Below are positions 1 through 8,616 of a stretch of 64,000 nucleotides of DNA, one piece after another. The translations under genes and the position numbers were made by a program. Source of the stretch: Turicibacter sanguinis (lineage in GTDB: Bacteria; Bacillota_I; Bacilli_A; MOL361; Turicibacteraceae); assembly GCF_013046825.1 (NCBI RefSeq), contig NZ_CP053187.1, positions 2,638,001 to 2,702,000 on the forward strand. Direction: 5' to 3'. Position 1 is the stretch's first letter; each line of letters begins with the position of its first letter. The notes under the pieces were generated by a model. That model did no database searches, was not told the origin of the DNA, and was given only the letters and a program-made list of their open reading frames with translations.

Positions 1-592
1 AGTAATTTTTAGACAATCCCGTTTCTTCATCACACCAGAACATTGATTTCGACTCATCCCATGCATGATAATATAATCCGCATTCTTTATTACGGTGTGT
101 TTTATACACTTCCATGAATTGTTTATAAATATCTTCATACTGTTGTTTTCCATTAAATACCGTTTCATATTCGGTAAAAAACGGTAATGCCATGTACAGC
201 CCATCTAACCATACTTGATGTGGGTATCGATTTTTATGCCAGAAGTTACCACTATTTGTTCTAGGATGTGTTCTTAATTGATCCATTTGATGTTCGATGG
301 CTACTTTATATCGCTCATCATTTGTTTTTTCATAAGCAAAGAATAAAACTTTTCCAGCATTTACGTGATCAATGTTATATTCTGATGAATTATACCCTTT
401 TAAATTCCCCTCTTGATCCACGAATTCATTTAAATAAGCTTGTATATAATCCCAATAAAACTCATCATTTGTTGCGATATATAAGTCTTGTGCTCCCTTT
501 AAAATGACACCATCTTCATAGCACCAAAATCCCTTATATGGTTTAAACTGATTAATATAAGATTTAAAATATGTTTCTAATTGCTTCAACAT
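1..592 (-). CDS. GH105-type unsaturated glycuronyl hydrolase, partial (C-terminus outside window)
   Basis: The reading frame runs from an ATG at 592, preceded by a GGAGG site at 601-605, and stays open to the left edge, so about 197 codons of the N-terminal part are present. It is rich in aromatic residues, with NIDHVNAGKVLFFAYE near residue 70, WLDGLYM near residue 130 and YHAWDE near residue 175. This pattern fits the alpha/alpha-barrel of family GH105 (YteR/YesR), which removes the unsaturated uronic acid from pectin-derived oligosaccharides; the Asp of WLDG corresponds to the catalytic acid of that family. No signal peptide is seen, so it should act in the cytoplasm on sugar brought in by the ABC transporter encoded just upstream. 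A hairpin at 665-700 lies between it and the transporter genes. The family is fairly sure, the exact substrate is not. Confidence 0.8.
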   Translation of the reverse strand, partial: MLKQLETYFKSYINQFKPYKGFWCYEDGVILKGAQDLYIATNDEFYWDYIQAYLNEFVDQEGNLKGYNSSEYNIDHVNAGKVLFFAYEKTNDERYKVAIEHQMDQLRTHPRTNSGNFWHKNRYPHQVWLDGLYMALPFFTEYETVFNGKQQYEDIYKQFMEVYKTHRNKECGLYYHAWDESKSMFWCDEETGLSKNY

Positions 593-664
593 CCTCACAT
601 CCTCCAACTTTAGATAACCCTGGTTTGTTTTTTTGTGAAACTTTTCTTTTTATTCTAATAAAAG

Positions 665-700
665 ATAAATAACTAATGACCGAAGTCATTAGTTATTTAT
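665..700 (-). terminator. Hairpin terminator after the sugar permease genes
   Basis: A perfect 16-bp stem (665-680 paired with 685-700) with the loop cgaa lies 11 bases beyond the stop of the second permease. It is followed on the minus strand by a broken T tract. The stem is AT-rich, so termination may be partial and leave some read-through into the GH105 gene. Confidence 0.6.
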
Positions 701-710
701 GGTTAATAAA

Positions 711-1571
711 CTATTCTTTTGAACCTGTTGATGCAATACCGTCAATGAAATATCCTTGTGCACAATAGAATAAGATAATTGAAGGGATAATTGACATTAA
801 TGACATTGCGAAAATATTTCGATATTGAACAGCTGAATCTGTGTTATCCATTGCTAAACGCATCGCAATTGATAATGGATACTTGTCAATACTTGAAATA
901 TAAATTAACGGTCCTTGGAAATCATTCATTCCCCACATAAATGTTAATAATGCTACCGTAACAATTGTTGGTTTCATCACTGGAATTAAGATGTGAACTA
1001 ATGTTTGGAATGAGTTACATCCATCCATTTTAGCTGCTTCATCTAACTCTTTAGGAATGGTACGCATAAATTGAATTAACATGAAAACAAAGAATGAGTT
1101 AGTTGCAAATGCACTATCTAACCATAAAGGAATATGTGTATCTAATAAATTAAGATCACGCCAGAATAAGTATAGAGGAATACGGAAAATAACATCTGGC
1201 ATTAATAAAGTCCCAATTACCATCACAAATACAAACTTTTTAAATTTAAAGCTACGGCGTGTTAAAACATAAGCCGTTAAAATGCTTGAAACAACTGTGA
1301 AAATTGTTCTTGGAATTAAATATTTCATTGAGTTCATGAAATAATATCCTAAGTTAAATGGTGTATTTGTTTTCCATCCATTTACGATTGATTCCCAACC
1401 ATTTTGAATATCTTTTGGCCAGAATGCTGCTGACGTAAAGATTTCTGTGTTTGTTTTAAAGATTGCTCCTACAAGCCAAAGCAAAGGGTACATCATGAAG
1501 AATCCAACGATTGCGAGGACCATGAAACGTACTGTTGCATTGATTTTTTGTTTTGAAAGACCTTTCACCAT
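711..1571 (-). CDS. Carbohydrate ABC transporter permease, MalG/LacG type (CUT1)
   Basis: About 286 residues with six predicted membrane segments. The cytoplasmic EAA loop (EAAKMDGCNS, near residue 180) contacts the ATPase in binding-protein-dependent sugar importers. I chose the ATG at 1571 because AGGAG at 1578-1582 lies six bases upstream and overlaps the stop of the preceding permease gene; an ATG two codons earlier (1577) is too close to that site. It follows the MalF-type partner almost without gap, so the two are translated from one message. No ATPase gene lies nearby, so a shared MsmX-like ATPase encoded elsewhere probably powers the importer (inference). Confidence 0.93.
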   Translation of the reverse strand: MVKGLSKQKINATVRFMVLAIVGFFMMYPLLWLVGAIFKTNTEIFTSAAFWPKDIQNGWESIVNGWKTNTPFNLGYYFMNSMKYLIPRTIFTVVSSILTAYVLTRRSFKFKKFVFVMVIGTLLMPDVIFRIPLYLFWRDLNLLDTHIPLWLDSAFATNSFFVFMLIQFMRTIPKELDEAAKMDGCNSFQTLVHILIPVMKPTIVTVALLTFMWGMNDFQGPLIYISSIDKYPLSIAMRLAMDNTDSAVQYRNIFAMSLMSIIPSIILFYCAQGYFIDGIASTGSKE

Positions 1572-1581
1572 ACTCATCTCC

Positions 1582-2508
1582 TTAATCGTTATAATGTACC
1601 CAATAATTTGAGCTTCTGAATACTACCGCTGTTAATGCCATAATGATAATGAACATTACCCAAGATGCGGCAGAGGCATATCCCATTTTAAAACTACTAA
1701 ACGCATTTCGGTAAATGAAAAGGTTTAATAAGTAAGTTGAGTTTAATGGACCTCCATCAGAAATTAAGTAAGCTGAGTTGAACTCTTGGAAAGACTTAAC
1801 TAATAATTGAACCGCGTTAAATAAAATAACTGGTGTAATGGATGGAACGGTAATCGCAAAGAATGAACGCCATTTTCCTGCTCCATCAATTGAAGCTGCT
1901 TCATATAAAGATTGTGGAACATTTTGAAGTGCTGATAAGAAGATTAACATAACTGATCCAAACTGCCATGCTTTTAATAAACTTAAAACAATAATCGCAT
2001 AACGTGTATCTGTTAACCACATCACTGATTCTAACCCCACTAAATTTAAACAAGCATTGATAACTCCATCATTACCAAAAATAAATTTCCAAACGATTGA
2101 AACGGCAACACTTCCCCCAAGAATCGATGGAATATAATAAGCGGTACGGAAGAAGTTAACCCCTTTAATTTTAAAGTTTAAGATGTATGCAATAAATAAT
2201 GCAAACACAAGTACTAACGGTACCGTTAAGAAGACATATTTGAAGGTAACCATTAATGATGTTTTGAACAATTCATCTTCCATTAATAAGTAACGATAGT
2301 TTTCAAATCCAATAAATTTTGGTGCACGAATCAAGTTGTTTTGTTGTAAACTCAAAACTAATGCATCGATGAATGGATTTAATTTAAAAACTAAGAATCC
2401 AATTACCCACGGTAATACATATAAATAAGAACTATTAAACTTAAATTTCTTTTTTACTTTCGCCTCATTTTTGATTGTGCTATTCGCAACCTTTTTTACA
2501 TTTTCCAC
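1582..2508 (-). CDS. Carbohydrate ABC transporter permease, MalF/UgpA type (CUT1)
   Basis: 308 residues. A positively charged cytoplasmic N-terminus (residues 1-25) is followed by six hydrophobic segments and an EAA loop (EAASIDGAGKWRSFFAITVP) at about 203-222. It forms the heterodimeric channel with the downstream MalG-type permease. Translation starts at a GTG (2506-2508) three bases after the TAA of the lipoprotein gene. There is no separate strong Shine-Dalgarno site and an in-frame stop lies just upstream, so translational coupling to the lipoprotein is likely. Confidence 0.93.
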   Translation of the reverse strand: MENVKKVANSTIKNEAKVKKKFKFNSSYLYVLPWVIGFLVFKLNPFIDALVLSLQQNNLIRAPKFIGFENYRYLLMEDELFKTSLMVTFKYVFLTVPLVLVFALFIAYILNFKIKGVNFFRTAYYIPSILGGSVAVSIVWKFIFGNDGVINACLNLVGLESVMWLTDTRYAIIVLSLLKAWQFGSVMLIFLSALQNVPQSLYEAASIDGAGKWRSFFAITVPSITPVILFNAVQLLVKSFQEFNSAYLISDGGPLNSTYLLNLFIYRNAFSSFKMGYASAASWVMFIIIMALTAVVFRSSNYWVHYND

Positions 2509-2511
2509 CTT

Positions 2512-3855
2512 TTATCGCCCCATTGCTTCATCCATAATTCTTGGCATTTCTTTAATAACTTTTTCAGCCGCTTCTTGTGGTGTCATTGTTCCAAACACGA
2601 CAGCCTCTCCTGCACCTTCATATAAATCTTTTACATCTGTGTATTCAAAGAATGGATGCATGATTGTTGATTCAATATTTGAGTGCATATTGTAAGCCTC
2701 TACCGTTACACCAGTTAATAATCCTTTATCAACTAAAATATCATATCCAGCTTGGTTAGCAGGAATTCCACGTTGAGTTCCCATGATTTCAACTGCTTTT
2801 TCATCTGTTAACATCCAGTTTAAGAATTTTGCAACTTCTTCAGGATTTTGAGCATTTTTACTAATTGCAAATCCCATTGAAGGTTTTTGAATATTACCAG
2901 TTAATTTTGCTCCATCCATTGTGAATTGAGCGAACGGTTCTACTACTTGACCTTCTTCTAACGTATCAATGTATTTAGCGGCACTTGAATCCCACTCATT
3001 AATTCCACCGTATTCTCCAGTGATCCATTTTGGATTTTTCTCATCTAATTCATTTGAATCAACATTTCCAGCAGGCATTACATGATTTTCAACCATGTCT
3101 GCTAATAATTGATATCCAGCTGTTAATTCTTCAACTGAGTATTGAATGTTTCCATCAGTATCAAAGAATGTTTTCCCTGTTTCTTGCTCTAAGTAACTGA
3201 AGACTAAATACATCATTCCTGCTTTTCCTAATTTACTTAGTGCGTAGTAGTTATCTCCTAATGATGATTGAATTGCTTTACCAGCATCCATTAATTCGTC
3301 CCAAGTTGTTGGAATGTCGACTCCAGCATTTGAGTAAAGCGTTGTATTTAAGAATGGTACACGAGCGGTAATACTTGTTGGAATAGCTTGAAGTTTATTT
3401 TCAATTGTCATTGCATCTAATAAAGATGAATTATAGTTTCCTAATTCTAAATTAGATAACGTATTTAAATCGTAGAACCCATCACCATCTGGTGAGTAAA
3501 TCCATAACCAGTTGTAGTTTACTTGCATTAAATCTGCATTTGTTCCCCCTGCATATTGCGTTGTAAATTTATCTTGAAATCCAGACCAAGCCGCATATTC
3601 AGGTATGATTGTAACGTGTGGATTTTCCTCCATGTACAATTCAATCACCTCTAATGTCGCCGCATGACGTGAATCTCCTCCCCACCAAGAGAAACGGAAT
3701 GATACTGGATCATTTGATTCAGTTGTTGTCCCCTCTTGTGTTGTTGATGATTCTGGTGTTGTTGTTGAACCGTTATCTTTTGCTTCGTTCCCTGAACAAG
3801 CCACTAATGTTGCAGCACAAGCAAAAACAGTTGCTAAAGACCATATTTTTTTCAC
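2512..3855 (-). CDS. Extracellular solute-binding lipoprotein, family 1 (sugar)
   Basis: 447 residues. A lipoprotein signal ends in LVAC with the lipid-bearing Cys at 20, then a Ser/Thr-rich linker (about 25-50), then the two-lobed family 1 fold, including the typical stretch near residue 110 where the ligand cleft is built. It captures an oligosaccharide outside the cell and hands it to the two permeases encoded directly downstream. The GH105 hydrolase at the end of the cluster suggests a pectin or rhamnogalacturonan fragment (inference). The AGGGAGGG-type ribosome site ahead of the ATG is strong. This is the first gene of the operon. Confidence 0.93.
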   Translation of the reverse strand: MKKIWSLATVFACAATLVACSGNEAKDNGSTTTPESSTTQEGTTTESNDPVSFRFSWWGGDSRHAATLEVIELYMEENPHVTIIPEYAAWSGFQDKFTTQYAGGTNADLMQVNYNWLWIYSPDGDGFYDLNTLSNLELGNYNSSLLDAMTIENKLQAIPTSITARVPFLNTTLYSNAGVDIPTTWDELMDAGKAIQSSLGDNYYALSKLGKAGMMYLVFSYLEQETGKTFFDTDGNIQYSVEELTAGYQLLADMVENHVMPAGNVDSNELDEKNPKWITGEYGGINEWDSSAAKYIDTLEEGQVVEPFAQFTMDGAKLTGNIQKPSMGFAISKNAQNPEEVAKFLNWMLTDEKAVEIMGTQRGIPANQAGYDILVDKGLLTGVTVEAYNMHSNIESTIMHPFFEYTDVKDLYEGAGEAVVFGTMTPQEAAEKVIKEMPRIMDEAMGR

Positions 3856-3950
3856 TTAAAAACCCTCCCTAGATTTTTTTACAACTTAATAGCTGTTTTT
3901 GATTTAGTGAATCCCCCCGGTTGGTTCACCAGATTGCCCCTCTTTTTCTC

Positions 3951-3966
3951 GTTCGTATATGCGAAC
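3951..3966. promoter_or_regulatory. Candidate operator upstream of the sugar transporter operon
   Basis: An imperfect 16-bp palindrome, gttcgtatatgcgaac (14 of 16 positions symmetric), sits about 100 bp upstream of the lipoprotein start and 3' of the possible promoter, where a repressor would block transcription. No regulator gene is adjacent inside the window. Confidence 0.35.
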
Positions 3967-3998
3967 TTCATTCGGTTGGAAACGCTTAACTCAAAATT

Positions 3999-4027
3999 AT
4001 CATACTTTTTCCAATGTCACAAGATAA
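3999..4027 (-). promoter_or_regulatory. Possible promoter of the sugar transporter operon
   Basis: On the minus strand TTATCT (4022-4027) and TATGAT (3999-4004) are separated by 17 bp. The -35 box is weak. The remaining gap between 3856 and 4194 is AT-rich and shows no gene. Confidence 0.3.
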
Positions 4028-4194
4028 TTCCACCAAATAATTTGTGAATTTGTTTAAAATCTTTGTGATTTTTTGAATTTTTTCCCAAAAGACATATGCT
4101 CAGAACCAAAACAACTAGGATTGTTGGTTTTTGTCGATTTTGTCGTTTTTTACTTTGAACTTCAACTTTTTTACCTGATTAATTTAATAAAAAA

Positions 4195-4216
4195 AGATGG
4201 TAACTCTTTACCATCT
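4195..4216 (-). terminator. Terminator of the TetM/EF-G-like gene
   Basis: A 9-bp stem (4195-4203 with 4208-4216), loop ctct, ends two bases past the stop codon and is followed on the minus strand by seven T residues. Confidence 0.8.
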
Positions 4217-4217
4217 G

Positions 4218-6164
4218 TTAATCACAATGCATATAATCATCCGCTAAATCCCAAGGAACAATAAACCCGCTTCCTTTTGAACAAAAAATAGAGGCAGAAG
4301 GATTTGAGCGATCCTCCTCTTTATTATATTGTTGCAATTCAATGATACTTGCTTGGTTATGACACACATCATATCCCCTAACACGCAATGAAATTTTCCC
4401 TAATCCTTTTGTATAAGATAAAAATTCAATGGGATAATCCATAAATGTTGCAACAGGAACTCTCCCTTTAATAATACATTGATCATTTCTAGTGACTGGC
4501 GATTCAAATGTCCCAGCAGATTTTTGAATATCCGTGATAACTTTTCCCATTAACGATAGATCAACTTCTATTTTAAAATCGTAATACGGTTCTAAAATTA
4601 TTGAGTTTGCTTTTTCTAAACCTTGACGAATCGCACGAGATGTTGCCTCATAAAAATCTCCTCCACTCGTATGCTTAGGATGAGCTGCTCCCGTTAATAA
4701 CGTTACTTTAATATCCGTGACTCGAGACCCTGTTAAAATCCCTACAATTTTTCTTTCTAATACTTGCTGTTTGATGAGATTTTGATAATTGATTGGTAAC
4801 TGTTCTATATGACAATTCGATTGAAACTGGACTCCACACCCTCGGTCTGCGGCCTCAATTAAAAGATGAACTTCTGCATAATGCTTTAATGGTTCATAAT
4901 GTCCTCTCCCAATCACTGAATCAGCAATCGTTTCAAGATAAATCACCTCACACGGTCCAAATGAAATATCCTTGTGATATCTCTCTTTCATCAGATTCTT
5001 CAAAACATCTAATTGAATGATGCCCATAATTTGAATCTGAATTTGTTTGGTCTCTTCATTCCAAACAACACCTAGCGAAGGATCCTCATCCTCTAATCGC
5101 CTAAAATAAGATAACATCTCAAGGGGATTGATAGATGAATCATAAAGAACCGTCACACTTAAGGCAGGCAATAATTCACAAGAGTGTCTTTCAACTAAGT
5201 CACCTATCCCATCAAAAATTCTAAAATCACATAATCCCGTCACACCAACTAATTGTCCTGCCTCGACATAAGAGACACTTTCATATTTACTTCCTTGATA
5301 GACTCGAATCTGATTAATCTTTTCCTGACATTGCGTCTTTTGGTGAATAAACGTATCTTTAACGGATAACGAACCCGATAATAATTTAAGAAAAGTGACT
5401 CTTTCCCCTTTTTCATCATATCGAATTTTATACACACGTCCTGAAAAAGAATCCTGTATGGAGTAGTTTGTTTCAGTTAATTCATCTAGCACCCATAAAA
5501 AATCAGCAATTCCGATATTCTTTAAAGCAGAACCCGCCATAACGGGGATCATCTTTTTTTGCTTTATTTTAACTTTAAGAGCTTTAATCCAATAATCACG
5601 TTCAAGATTTCCTTCAAAATATTCTGACATTAAAGACTCATCTGTTTGAGCAACTGTTTCAATTATTTCTAATGATAACTCTTTAATTTGTTCACTCGCT
5701 TCAATAAAAATGGAATCGACTTTAAATTTCTGCTCTATTTCGTTTAAGAGAGTTGAAAGATCGGTGCCTTCACGATCTATTTTATTAATAAAAATAAAAA
5801 TCGGAATCTGATACCTCTCTAATAAATTCCAAATCGTTTCCGTATGGCCCTGAATCCCCTCGACTGCACTGATAACTAATATCGCATAGTCCATAATCTG
5901 AATAGAGCGTTCCATCTCCGTTGAAAAATCAATGTGCCCAGGTGTATCAATTAAATAATAGTCATGACCATTATAAGAAAAAGTTGCTTGTTCTGCAAAT
6001 ACTGTAATCCCACGTTTTTTTTCAATATCGTGATGATCTAAAAAAGAGCTTTGATGATCGACACGTCCACATTGCCTAATGGAATTCGTTAAATAAAGAA
6101 GTTGCTCTGCTAATGTTGTTTTACCACTATCCACATGCGCAAACATTCCAATCGTTTTTTTCAT
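4218..6164 (-). CDS. TetM/EF-G-like translational GTPase (ribosomal protection protein family)
   Basis: 648 residues with the EF-G plan. The GTPase domain has AHVDSGKTT (9-17), RGIT (51-54), DTPGH (73-77) and NKID (127-130), followed by a beta-barrel domain II and the C-terminal domains III-V. The length and DSGKTT motif match the Tet(M)/Tet(O) group of ribosome-bound factors rather than canonical EF-G of about 690 residues. These GTPases bind the A-site region of the ribosome; some remove tetracycline, many chromosomal relatives do not. Without the C-terminal loop residues being tested I do not call this a resistance gene. It stands alone with its own promoter and terminator. A LexA-like box lies upstream. 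Confidence 0.85.
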   Translation of the reverse strand: MKKTIGMFAHVDSGKTTLAEQLLYLTNSIRQCGRVDHQSSFLDHHDIEKKRGITVFAEQATFSYNGHDYYLIDTPGHIDFSTEMERSIQIMDYAILVISAVEGIQGHTETIWNLLERYQIPIFIFINKIDREGTDLSTLLNEIEQKFKVDSIFIEASEQIKELSLEIIETVAQTDESLMSEYFEGNLERDYWIKALKVKIKQKKMIPVMAGSALKNIGIADFLWVLDELTETNYSIQDSFSGRVYKIRYDEKGERVTFLKLLSGSLSVKDTFIHQKTQCQEKINQIRVYQGSKYESVSYVEAGQLVGVTGLCDFRIFDGIGDLVERHSCELLPALSVTVLYDSSINPLEMLSYFRRLEDEDPSLGVVWNEETKQIQIQIMGIIQLDVLKNLMKERYHKDISFGPCEVIYLETIADSVIGRGHYEPLKHYAEVHLLIEAADRGCGVQFQSNCHIEQLPINYQNLIKQQVLERKIVGILTGSRVTDIKVTLLTGAAHPKHTSGGDFYEATSRAIRQGLEKANSIILEPYYDFKIEVDLSLMGKVITDIQKSAGTFESPVTRNDQCIIKGRVPVATFMDYPIEFLSYTKGLGKISLRVRGYDVCHNQASIIELQQYNKEEDRSNPSASIFCSKGSGFIVPWDLADDYMHCD

Positions 6165-6196
6165 GATGACACCTCTATTTATAAACTTATTTTTTT

Positions 6197-6225
6197 ATTA
6201 TATCAAATCTTTTTTAAACTGTCCT
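6197..6225 (-). promoter_or_regulatory. Sigma-A-like promoter of the TetM/EF-G-like gene
   Basis: TATAAT (6197-6202) lies 17 bp from AGGACA (6220-6225) on the minus strand. The -10 box is perfect and the -35 box matches at four of six positions. Transcription would begin about 25 bases before the start codon, which leaves no room for a Tet(M)-type attenuator. Confidence 0.55.
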
Positions 6226-6237
6226 TATAACATTATT

Positions 6238-6251
6238 CGAACATTTGTTCT
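6238..6251. promoter_or_regulatory. LexA/DinR-like box
   Basis: cgaacatttgttct matches the Gram-positive SOS box core GAAC-N4-GTTC exactly. It lies 13 bp upstream of the -35 box of the TetM/EF-G-like gene. Position and a single copy make its function uncertain. Confidence 0.3.
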
Positions 6252-6370
6252 AAAAATAGTTGCTATCCTTCAAATAATATGAGATAATAGCATGGTTAGA
6301 AAATACACCACTCTAAAAACGGATAAACTCTCCCCAAGTTTTTATCCCCTATCCTATTTTTCTACTTATC

Positions 6371-6401
6371 AAAAAAGCACCGCTTCATGCGGTGCTTTTT
6401 T
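6371..6401. terminator. Terminator of nhaC
   Basis: A strong 13-bp stem, aaaaaagcaccgc (6371-6383) with gcggtgctttttt (6389-6401), loop ttcat. It lies immediately after the nhaC stop and carries A and T tracts on both sides, so it can act on both strands. Confidence 0.9.
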
Positions 6402-6403
6402 GA

Positions 6404-7699
6404 TTATTTTTTATTTATTTTCGGAAAACCAAACATAATGGCTAATAATCCGAAAAGTCCCATTAACATTGGATAATGAACATATGGGATAATTTCAAAT
6501 GGAGAAATAGCTGCTAAACCAGCTGCTCCTAAAAGTTGAGCTCCGTATGGAATTAAACCTTGCCAACATGATGAGAAAATATCTAATAAACTAGCCGAAC
6601 GCTTAGGATCAATCTCATATTCATCAGCAATATTTTTTGCTAGAGGACCAGATACCACAATGGCAATCGTATTGTTAGCTGTACAAATATCAACTAAACT
6701 AACTAATCCTGCAATAGCAAATTCAGCACCTTTTTTAGATTTAATTCGAGAAGTTAAAAGATGTAATAAAAATTGAATCCCACCATTAAACTTAATTAAC
6801 TCTAGTGTTCCCCCTACAATTAAACAAATGATAGCTAATTCTTGCATTCCAGCCATTCCTGAAGACGCAGATTGAATTAAATCAGGGAACGTCGCAGCAT
6901 GAGTGAACAATCCAATAATTCCCGCTACTAAAACACCACTACTTAATAAGGTAAATACATTAATTCCGACTAATGCTCCTACTAAAATATACAAGTACGG
7001 TAAAACTTTAATCCATTCAAAACTTCCAACACTTGTGGTCGTTTGATCAAATGACATTGTCGTCACGACTAATAATATCAAAGAAATAATCGCAGCTGGT
7101 AAGACGATAAAGAAGTTTACTTTAAACTTATCCTTTAATTCACAACCTTGAGTTCTAACAGCAGCAATCGTTGTATCAGAAATCATCGATAAATTATCAC
7201 CGAACATTCCTCCCCCTACAACCGCTCCAACAACAAGAGCCACAGGAATTCCTGTGGCATTAGCAATCCCTAATCCAATTGGTGTTAAAGCCGTAATCGT
7301 TCCAACCGATGTTCCCATTGAAATAGAAATAAAACTTGCAATAATAAACAATCCTGCAACGACTAAATTAGGGGGTAACACAGATAAACTCATATTTACG
7401 GTTGCGTCCACGGCACCAATAGATTTTGCAACACCTGAAAAAGCTCCAGCTAATAAAAAAATAACAATCATCATGATAATATTTTCATGACCTGCTCCCT
7501 TACAAAAAACGGCGATTTTCTCGTTAAAGGTTGCTGTACGATTAAATAAAAAGGCACAAGCAGCTGCTAACATAAACGCAACTAACACCGGCATATAGTA
7601 AAAATCACCTGTGATAACTCCACTTCCCACAAACAATACTAAAAATAATCCTAGCGGTAATAACGCCCACGGATTTCCCTTATCTTTCAACTTATTCAT
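6404..7699 (-). CDS. nhaC: Na+/H+ antiporter, NhaC family
   Basis: 431 residues, almost entirely hydrophobic, with about 11-12 membrane segments. Two features typical of the NhaC group of the IT superfamily are seen: the Gly/Thr-rich loop MGTSVGTITALTPIG (near residue 129), and GGGMFGDNLSMISDTTIAA (near residue 161), which carries the conserved acidic and polar residues in the membrane. It should exchange Na+ for H+ at the cell membrane. Some relatives instead exchange malate for lactate, so the substrate is not certain. It is monocistronic, with two candidate promoters upstream and a strong terminator behind. Confidence 0.85.
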   Translation of the reverse strand: MNKLKDKGNPWALLPLGLFLVLFVGSGVITGDFYYMPVLVAFMLAAACAFLFNRTATFNEKIAVFCKGAGHENIIMMIVIFLLAGAFSGVAKSIGAVDATVNMSLSVLPPNLVVAGLFIIASFISISMGTSVGTITALTPIGLGIANATGIPVALVVGAVVGGGMFGDNLSMISDTTIAAVRTQGCELKDKFKVNFFIVLPAAIISLILLVVTTMSFDQTTTSVGSFEWIKVLPYLYILVGALVGINVFTLLSSGVLVAGIIGLFTHAATFPDLIQSASSGMAGMQELAIICLIVGGTLELIKFNGGIQFLLHLLTSRIKSKKGAEFAIAGLVSLVDICTANNTIAIVVSGPLAKNIADEYEIDPKRSASLLDIFSSCWQGLIPYGAQLLGAAGLAAISPFEIIPYVHYPMLMGLFGLLAIMFGFPKINKK

Positions 7700-7772
7700 T
7701 TTCTCAACCTCCTACAAACCTACATATAGCTTCATTGTTGATAGTTTAGCCTAAAAATTTATAGACTTTTTA

Positions 7773-7801
7773 AGTTTACTTTGATTGTCGAATGTTGTCA
7801 A
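7773..7801 (-). promoter_or_regulatory. Sigma-A promoter of nhaC
   Basis: TTGACA (7796-7801) and TAAACT (7773-7778) on the minus strand are 17 bp apart. A second pair, TTGACT and TAAAAT, lies about 40 bp further upstream and could be an additional promoter. Confidence 0.6.
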
Positions 7802-7940
7802 CTATTTAGAACATCATTTTACATAACTTCTTTACATTTAGTCAAAAAAACTCATTTCTTTCGACAAAAATTCCGATACTTTCACTACTCATATAAGATA
7901 TAGTAAAGAAAACGTTTATAAATGTAGGAGAGACATAATA

Positions 7941-8576
7941 ATGAGTGTAAAGCAAGTAATCTTAGGCCGACTTAACTCCATTGAGCGGGAAGGAATGGAA
8001 GACCTAATAAAATTTCTAAATAAAAGTGATTACTTCCTTGCACCTGCTAGTGTAAGGGGGCATTGTAATTATCCATATGGATTAGCCATCCATAGTCATA
8101 ACGTTGTTGAATTACTAATCGAAAAAAACAAACGATTCCATCTAGGATTAACACTTGAAAGTATCTACTTAGCAGGCTATTTACATGATTTATGTAAAGT
8201 GAATATTTTCAAACCCGTTTTAAAACTTCGATACAATCAAAAAAATGAAAAAGAATGCTACTTCACCTATGACTGCATCGATGATTTTCCTCTCGGTCAT
8301 GGAGAAAAAAGCGTCATTATTGCGCAGCAATATATTCGTCTAACACTTGAGGAAATTTTATTAATCAGATGGCATACAGGACCCGCTACACCTTGTGAAA
8401 ATACTTACCGATACGATCAAGCATTAAAAATATGCCCTGCTATCAAAGCGATTTTTACCGCTGATGAAGAAGCAGCAACCTTCTTAGAAAAAATTAAAGA
8501 ACCTCAAGTCTATCAACTAAGTGTCTATTATGCTTGGAAAAAAACAGGTATTCTACCTAAAAATCTATTACATTGA
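7941..8576 (+). CDS. HD-domain phosphohydrolase
   Basis: 211 residues. Metal-binding residues of the HD superfamily are visible: H51 and H53 (HSHN), H82-D83 (LHDLCK), H120 (LGHGEKS) and H145 (RWHTGP). This order resembles the HD part of YhaM-type 3'-5' exoribonucleases and related nucleotide hydrolases, but there is no OB-fold in front, so the substrate cannot be named. It is the only plus-strand gene in this part, stands alone, and has an AGGAG site ten bases upstream and its own terminator. Confidence 0.75.
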   Translation: MSVKQVILGRLNSIEREGMEDLIKFLNKSDYFLAPASVRGHCNYPYGLAIHSHNVVELLIEKNKRFHLGLTLESIYLAGYLHDLCKVNIFKPVLKLRYNQKNEKECYFTYDCIDDFPLGHGEKSVIIAQQYIRLTLEEILLIRWHTGPATPCENTYRYDQALKICPAIKAIFTADEEAATFLEKIKEPQVYQLSVYYAWKKTGILPKNLLH

Positions 8577-8586
8577 ACTAAAGTAG

Positions 8587-8616
8587 AAAAGGAGCCGCCT
8601 TTAAGAGGCTCCTTTT
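8587..8616 (+). terminator. Terminator of the HD-domain gene
   Basis: A 10-bp stem aaaaggagcc (8587-8596) with ggctcctttt (8607-8616), 10 bases after the stop codon. Confidence 0.85.

Noticed and set aside
4218-6164. Naming the GTPase gene tet(M)
   Set aside because: Family resemblance alone does not show resistance; there is no mobile context or tet leader peptide.
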